Assembly (NCBI GenBank): GCA_003024985.2
Contig: PXIH01S0042520.1
Source: Euperipatoides rowelli
Taxonomy: Eukaryota; Onychophora; Udeonychophora; Euonychophora; Peripatopsidae
Direction: 5' to 3' (one strand)
DNA length: 13,349 bases
Notes under the pieces: generated by a model
Seen by the model: the letters and a program-made list of their open reading frames with translations, nothing else
Told to the model about the DNA's origin: nothing
Database searches by the model: none
In this document: one piece after another, positions 8,581 through 13,349 of the stretch
Numbering within the stretch: position 1 is the first letter of the stretch
Layout: the number at the start of each line of letters is the position of its first letter
Program-made: the position numbers and the translations under genes

Positions 8581-9051
8581 ATTTAAATTTCTTGATTTAA
8601 AAACCTATATTTCTAAGGAGTGTCTAAAACTTTAAAGTTATCTGGATTCCTTTGACCTTTAAATGCCTCCTCCATTTGCATCAGGAAATTGGCTTGAGCA
8701 CTCCTTACTGTATCCAAGTCATTATCTAACAACAGGTCTCCTATTTTCAATACAAAAATATTACACCCATTTCTCCTTTTCTTCAACAATGAGAGAAGTT
8801 TTTTACCTTGGGGAAGACCTGGAAACATACACCTCCTTTCTACACTCGAATAACAGATTTTTATTTTCTGTTAACAAAAGGTACTCATTACGATATCTTA
8901 AATTAATTATCAGGTCCGAACTTTTACCTTCATTTAGCATTAATTATTTTTTTTTTATCATTTTTAATTATTCCAGTTGTAATTAAACCTTTCTTTTCTA
9001 ACACCTTAGGCACACCTACGTCATAAGCAGCAGTTTTCAGCAATGTCCATT
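8581..9051 (-). pseudogene. LINE-C ORF2 linker between endonuclease and reverse transcriptase
   Basis: One open segment of 71 codons (8828-8613; FPGLPQGKKLLSLLKKRRNG, then an acidic stretch with DLLLDNDLDTV) lies in this interval. It has no catalytic motifs; its position between the SDH-type end of the endonuclease and the fingers of the reverse transcriptase, and its basic then acidic character, match the linker of LINE ORF2 proteins. The part from 8829 to 9051 is AT-rich with no clear open frame and is probably badly decayed linker. Confidence 0.6.
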
Positions 9052-9852
9052 TTACATAGGAACCAAACAATTACTACTCCTAAGAGCATGAATCGAAGCA
9101 CACAAATTCATCTCATTGGTAATTTCAGCAGTCCAATGAAGAAATAATCCAGCCTTATAAAACTTTTCTATCAAAACATCAACATTACACCATAATAACA
9201 TCATAACATGATCAGTAAAGGGAACCGTTTCATACTTAAACTCAAATGTAAACAAAGATGTTTATGAAGTTAAAATTCTATCGAGTCGATTACCTGACCT
9301 TCTCTCATGTTGAGTAACAATATAAGCCAACCTCTTAAAAACAGCTATATCATCTAAATTGAACTCATCCATAAATTTCTTGTTGCGTAATTCTTTACAC
9401 ACTGTAGTAATATTATGGTCTCCAACAATGAATATACTACCAACACAAATCCTTACATGTTGAGAAAGAATATCGTAGAATTCAACCCTCTGACTGGGCA
9501 AAATAGGCCATGATTATTAAACACATTGAGAGTTAAAACTCATTTCCAATTACATTATATTTTCATTCACTATTCATAAAATTCACATAATGATGTAAAG
9601 TCTTCGAAATCAAAATTGCAAGCCCCAGACGACATGCATTCCATGCATTCGGTCGATTTTCATAAACTCTATACTTCTTATTTGTTCTTCTCAACACCAC
9701 ATCATCATCTTGTTTTCTTGACGAGGTTCCTGCATAAAAATAATATCCGGCTTTAATTTTAAAACATACTTGAACATAATAACAGATTTATTTATTAATT
9801 TAAAAGACCTTACATTTATTGAAAATATTGAAAAATTATGCATTCTAGACAT
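9052..9852 (-). pseudogene. LINE-C ORF2 endonuclease domain
   Basis: ORF2 probably starts at the ATG at 9852-9850 (MSRMHNFSIFSINVRSF), which gives the NVR motif at the N-terminus. Then come PDIIFMQEPRQ (catalytic Glu in the QE motif), after frame changes GLAILIS and NVFNNHG, then IFIVGDHNITT (GDxN motif), NRLDRIL, and VPFTDHVMM (an S/T-D-H motif, around 9213-9190). These are the expected active-site blocks of the APE-type LINE endonuclease. GDHN in place of the common GDFN and TDH in place of SDH are mild departures. Frameshifts fall near 9690, near 9500 and at about 9258, and stops occur between them. Confidence 0.84.
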
Positions 9853-11232
9853 TTTTAGAACTAAAGTTATGTAACTTCCGCCCCACTTACGGGGAAATTT
9901 TCTATCACTATTCTCCTTAACATTAAAATCACATACAATTCTTACCTTAACATTCTTCTTATCAATAATTTCTCCATTTGCAGTGTTACCATCATTTAAA
10001 AACGAATTTGCCTTTTTTCTCTTGCTCCTTCTCAACACTTGTTGAAAAGAAGGACAGGATTTTTCATATTGTTATTTAGTTACTAACTCAGGATTTATGT
10101 CGTCCATTTCTTATTCACCAGAAGACATGGGAGACGTGAGTGCCCCCACATTCTGCCATGCCTCAAAGTTGGGGTCATTATATAGGCTGTCCTCCTTCAA
10201 AAAGATTTCTTTTCACCATCACACACTAAAGTGAAACTTTCACTCTCATTATTCTGACCACCATCATAAATATCACCAGATCCAACATCAGATTGTTCAA
10301 TTTCCGCCATACTACCATGCTTCTTTAACACACTCTAATATAATGATTTACCCTCTTGCGCTTTTCACTGTTCATGATTTCCTGAATACAATTCAAAACA
10401 GAACTTGCACTTTTTATAGGGTCACTCTATTGACTTATGACCTAACTGTCGGCACGACAGATAAATTGGCTCCCTGGCTCATATTGTGACCAATATTGAT
10501 GCCCCTCCCCCCAACATGCATGAGGAATATCTTGTATTTGAATTCCAGGATTTACGATCGTTTTTATACTTACAAGACTTGATTTGAAATTAATACTATC
10601 AGTCACCTTCAAATCCTCATTTGTCATTTTACTAATCTTTATATAAGGATTCATAGCAATTTGAATTTTTGACAAATCTTCATCAGGTGGGTACCAATGT
10701 ACACAAATATCAATTGTTGAGCACAACGCCTCCAATGATGATGGCACAACATACACACTGTTAAATTTCCGAAAAATTCACTGCAATTCCATCTTTTTTT
10801 CTTCACAAACAAGATCTATCACAACGTGTATTTGGTCGGGTAATAGATGCTAGATATAGCATCTTTTCCTATAATTCCCACAATTTCCAATACTACTTCC
10901 ACCGCATTCAATCATACATCAGTCTGCTCACCCATCAATGTAAATATGAATCTCTTCAGAGAATATACAGGAAGCATAGCTTTATGTCAATATCCAATTC
11001 CTTTGAGCAACTTAATGTATCTCTCTGAATTACCAACGGTGTCAACTATAGAAGTCTGCCAAATCACTGGTGAGTATATTAAACCATATAAATAACATAT
11101 ATTGTTGAGAACAGGCGGGACCACGACAAACGGAAAAAACAAAGTTAAGATTTAATTTAATTATAACATAAGTAGCTCTCCTATAGTTTTAATTTTTGGT
11201 TCATTTTTGGAAAAAAAGGACCTGGCGACCAT
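9853..11232 (-). pseudogene. LINE-C ORF1 pseudogene (gag-like, zinc knuckles decayed)
   Basis: The region is homologous to ORF1 of LINE-A, block by block. GNSERYIKLLKGIGY and RFIFTLMGEQTD (about 11010-10925) match the N-terminal helix and first strand; NAVEVVLEIV and ISSIYYPTKYT match the next strands; SVYVV and ICVHW match KDGYVV and RIHW. After a frame change near 10445 the knuckle region GHKSIE-stop-PYKKCKFCFEL...GNHEQ-stop appears, in which two zinc-binding Cys codons have become TGA. A charged tail with DDINPEL and the basic LRRSKRKK follows, running into the ORF2 start without an intervening stop. The start is tentative: ATG at 11232-11230 is in frame with the conserved part but two stops lie between. 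Confidence 0.72.
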
Positions 11233-11564
11233 TTTTTAATATTAATTTGAATATAGTTATTGAAATTTCATTAATTGTCAAATATTTTAAAAATAATTTA
11301 TATACTTATATATGGGCAATTTTTATCTTAATTTTTTTTGTGACAACAAATAAGTCTACAGTATAAGTTTGCCTAGCATAAAGTTTAAGTTGCTCAATTT
11401 TGAATTATTGAACATTGTGCTTAAGGTAAATCGGTGTGACATAGGTTAAAATTATAAAAAAGCAAACACTAGGCATTACAATTGGTCTATAACTAGCTAG
11501 TTTTTTTTATATATGATTTATTGACAGAGCTGTTACACTGTAGGTAGGTAGGTCAAATACTAGT
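11233..11564. other. AT-rich interval without visible genes
   Basis: Nothing coding is visible. The stretch contains short homopolymers and one GTAGGTAGGTAGG tract near 11541. It may include the 5' untranslated region of LINE-C at its left end and intronic or intergenic host DNA beyond. Confidence 0.5.
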
Positions 11565-11750
11565 TTAACCACTAAACATGGTGATTAATTTTACCAGTTT
11601 CATGTTAGCAGTGTAAGTGCTAACCTCCCTAGTGTTTTTAAATAATATCTCATCATCACTATCATTAGCTGTTTGATAGCCCTTTTCATTGTCTGTGCTA
11701 GCTTCATTTTCCTCCAAGGGGAAATAAACTGACTTTTGCCCTGTGGCCAT
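11565..11750 (-). CDS. Short acidic ORF of unknown function next to a minisatellite
   Basis: From ATG at 11750-11748 the frame stays open for 61 codons (MATGQKSVYFPLEENEAS..., with DSDDEILF in the middle). It is rich in Asp, Glu, Asn and Thr, has no membrane segment and no family I recognise. The minisatellite begins three bases upstream of the ATG; the frame is also open into its first unit up to 11804, but the repeat units are not multiples of three and do not look coding. A splice-donor-like sequence (GAG then GTTAGC) occurs inside the ORF, so it could be a first exon. It could equally be a chance ORF in an intron of the receptor gene. Confidence 0.25.
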   Translation of the reverse strand: MATGQKSVYFPLEENEASTDNEKGYQTANDSDDEILFKNTREVSTYTANMKLVKLITMFSG

Positions 11751-11752
11751 GT

Positions 11753-12266
11753 TTTCCCTGGATTCTTTAACAGTTCTATGTACCAAACTACATGAAAAGA
11801 TCATATTCTATTTGAACCAATTTAATCCAGGGAATGAAGGTTTCCCTGGATTCTTTAACAGTTCTATGTACCAAACTACATGAAAAGATCATATTCTATT
11901 TGAACCAATTTAATCCAGGGGAATGAAGGTTTCCCTGGATTCTTTAACAGTTCTATGTATCAAACTACATGAAAAGATCATATTCTACTTAAACCAATTT
12001 AATCTGGGGAATGAAGGTTTCCTCAGATGCTTTAACTGTTCTATGTATCAAACATATTCTACTTGAACCAATTTAATCTGGGGCATTAAGGTTTCCCTGG
12101 ATTCTTTAACAGTTCTATGTACCAAACTACAAGAAAACATCATATTCTACTTGAACCAATTTAATCAAGGAATGAAGGTTTCCCAGAATTCTTTAACAGT
12201 TCTATATACAAACCTACATGAAAATATTATATTCTACTTGAACCAATTTAATCCAGGGAATGATGG
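11753..12266. repeat. Minisatellite: six units of about 88 bp with palindromic junctions
   Basis: Units: 11753-11840 (88 bp), 11841-11929 (89), 11930-12017 (88), 12018-12091 (74, internal deletion), 12092-12178 (87), 12179-12266 (88), then a degenerate start of a seventh. Each begins near TTTCCCTGGATTCTTTAACA and ends near AATCCAGGGAATGAAGG. Units 1 and 2 are almost identical; later units are more diverged. At each junction the end of one unit and the start of the next are inverted repeats; between units 1 and 2 this is a perfect 11-bp palindrome with a 7-base loop (11824-11834 with 11842-11852). The terminal inverted repeats make each unit resemble a very short MITE arranged in tandem. Confidence 0.93.
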
Positions 12267-12626
12267 TTACTCCGGAATTGAACTAGCAATCTTAGCAGCC
12301 ATAAGTTTATTAACTTTAACTGTACACTTATTTTAATTTGTAAAATGGTATATTTTTATCCTTCCATCAATAGCTTGTAATTTGAATAAATTTTGTTTTA
12401 TTTCATTATTTTCATGTTTTAAATTTTATTAATTTGATATTTTGAATCATAACATCCATTTAGATAAAAATTATATTTAAATTTGTCAATAATTTTATCA
12501 ATTACAAAATGGTTCAGTTATGACACTACGTTGTGGTTTTTGTCTGAATGTGACCATGTTGTGAATCTAGGGTTAAGGTAGGTGGAGACAATTATAGAGA
12601 TAGAAATATTAAAGTTAAAATAAGTT
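12267..12626. other. AT-rich interval, probably intron of the receptor gene
   Basis: No gene is visible on either strand. It lies directly downstream (minus-strand sense) of the splice donor at 12632, so if the receptor gene is intact this is the start of its intron. Confidence 0.5.
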
Positions 12627-12633
12627 ACTCACC
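12627..12633 (-). other. Splice donor of the receptor exon
   Basis: On the minus strand the exon ends AGAG and the intron begins GTGAGT, a consensus eukaryotic donor. The intron G is at 12632. The exon ends one base after a complete codon (phase 1). The reading frame meets TAA two codons beyond the junction, as expected for intron sequence. Confidence 0.75.
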
Positions 12634-13269
12634 TCTAGTTTTTTGTAAAGCATCTTGCAACACCCTTTTAAAATTTTTCAATGAGTAACTACAATATGGA
12701 ATGAATATTGATTTGATTTGATTATCCACAAAGTATTTGTGTTGAGTTAGACAATAAACATTAGATGAGATAGTGCAAACATCACACAAAAAAATTATAA
12801 TTGTCCAATTAAAGTAAACAATTAAAGATAATGCACTCTTAGGAAGTTCATTGGGGACATTGTTTAGATCCATGTATGTATGTAATGTTTCCCTGTTTCC
12901 ATCAGCAGCAATAGGTACCATAATGGGTATTCGCCAATCAGAAGCCATCAAAGCAACCAACTTAGAATCCTTTGGACAAACTGGCCCCAAAATAAGATCG
13001 AATTTCTTTGTGTAAAAGTGTTCAGCAATCTGAGAACCAGTAAAAAAATTACATGGAGTTTCTTGGAAGTAGATATCAAACTGAATTGATACTTTCCCTA
13101 AAAGAATTTTTTGAATAATTTCAAGTGCCATGTCCAAAGCTGAAGCAGATCGTCCTAAATTGCAAGGAATTATACCACCATTAAGTAAATAAGAAATCAT
13201 AGAAATATTTATATGCACCATAGGCAACATGATATTACAACACAAAACATAAAAGGGTAGGATAACAAG
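12633..13269 (-). CDS. Exon of a receptor with ANF-receptor type ligand-binding domain (receptor guanylate cyclase-like)
   Basis: The open frame encodes about 210 residues of a type 1 periplasmic-binding-protein fold as found in natriuretic peptide receptors and nematode receptor guanylate cyclases. Key blocks: GGIIPCNLGRSASALDMALE (first strand and helix); QETPCNFFTG; AEHFYTKKFDLILGPVC (the hallmark GPVC, with Cys likely disulfide-bonded to the earlier Cys); VALMASDWRIPIMVPIA; LIVYFNWTIII (the usual 'fnWt.v.l' strand, with a possible N-glycosylation site). These proteins sit in the plasma membrane with this domain outside; the kinase-like and cyclase domains would be in later exons, not present in the window. 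The left end is the donor at 12632. The right end is uncertain: an acceptor-like TATAG would start the exon at 13269, or translation could begin at ATG 13230. No stops or frameshifts occur. Other receptors share this fold, so the cyclase assignment is probable, not proven. Confidence 0.78.
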
Positions 13270-13349
13270 CTATAGCAAGACTAAATAACGCAAATGTTAC
13301 ACAGCTTAATTCTGACAACGACTGCTATGATTATTGTTTTGTAAGTATT
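13270..13349. other. Right edge, probably intron or upstream region of the receptor gene
   Basis: Eighty bases without a visible coding frame. On the minus strand it ends TTGCTATAG next to the open frame, which could serve as a weak 3' splice site; the polypyrimidine tract is poor. Confidence 0.35.

Larger units (their letters stand above)
5127..11232 (-). mobile_element. LINE-C: second decayed LINE, split by a nested insertion
   Basis: Reading the minus strand from about 11232: an ORF1 with RRM-like fold and decayed zinc knuckles, then an ORF2 from 9852 with endonuclease, reverse transcriptase and the first part of the thumb down to 7349. The thumb resumes at 5922 and runs through the C-terminal zinc-binding region to a stop at 5127. 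The gap 5923-7348 is flanked by CAAAGATA at both ends. Without the insert, ORF2 is about 3292 bp, nearly the same as that of LINE-A. Protein similarity to LINE-A is clear in all domains but far from identical (for example RPIALMNADVKL against RPIALMNQDYKL), so the two belong to different families of one group. Numerous frameshifts and stops mark it as dead. Confidence 0.82.

Noticed and set aside
10847-11095. Plus-strand ORF of 82 codons
   Set aside because: It is antisense to the ORF1 of LINE-C, whose minus-strand translation aligns block by block with LINE-A ORF1.
12151-12336. Plus-strand ORF of 61 codons across the minisatellite end
   Set aside because: It is made of repeat units whose length is not a multiple of three and has no recognisable content.
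1-13349. tRNA, rRNA or viral genes
   Set aside because: No tRNA-like clover-leaf, rRNA-like or capsid/envelope-like sequence was recognised by eye; a covariance-model search was not possible here.

Overview
The window looks like AT-rich nuclear DNA from an invertebrate animal. It has no operons or bacterial-type genes. It holds two decayed LINE (non-LTR) retrotransposons, a minisatellite, and at the right edge one exon of a receptor with a natriuretic-peptide-receptor / receptor-guanylate-cyclase type ligand-binding fold that ends in a consensus splice donor. Large families of such receptors are typical of nematodes, so an AT-rich nematode is my best guess. That guess is an inference from one exon and base composition. 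All recognisable coding sequence is on the minus strand.

Left part (about 233-4856): LINE-A reads right to left. It has an ORF1 (RRM-like fold, two CCHC-type zinc knuckles, charged tail) and an ORF2 (APE-type endonuclease, reverse transcriptase, C-terminal zinc-binding region). Every catalytic landmark can be found, but the reading frame is broken by several frameshifts and stops. The architecture resembles the L1/Tx1-like group. Inside ORF1 a 53-bp segment is present twice around a single N, most likely an unmerged assembly overlap.

Middle part (about 5127-11232): a second LINE of the same architecture but clearly diverged in protein sequence (LINE-C) lies directly upstream in the same orientation, so the two are head to tail with only about 270 bp between the ORF2 stop of one and the ORF1 start of the other. 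The ORF2 of LINE-C breaks off at 7349 and resumes at 5922. The intervening 1426 bp (5923-7348) is flanked by the direct repeat CAAAGATA. Removing it with one repeat copy joins the two halves in frame and gives an ORF2 of about 3292 bp, against about 3288 bp in LINE-A. I read this as a nested insertion with an 8-bp target-site duplication. I could not identify the inserted element.

Right part (11233-13349): mostly AT-rich non-coding DNA. It contains a short acidic unrecognised ORF (11565-11750), a minisatellite of six units of about 88 bp (11753-12266) whose unit junctions form 11-bp inverted repeats, and the receptor exon (about 12633-13269). The donor at 12632 points left, so the minisatellite, and possibly the LINEs, may lie inside an intron of the receptor gene; no further receptor exon was found in the window.

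The two LINEs appear dead and would need functional copies elsewhere to move. The only likely functional host coding sequence here is the receptor exon.
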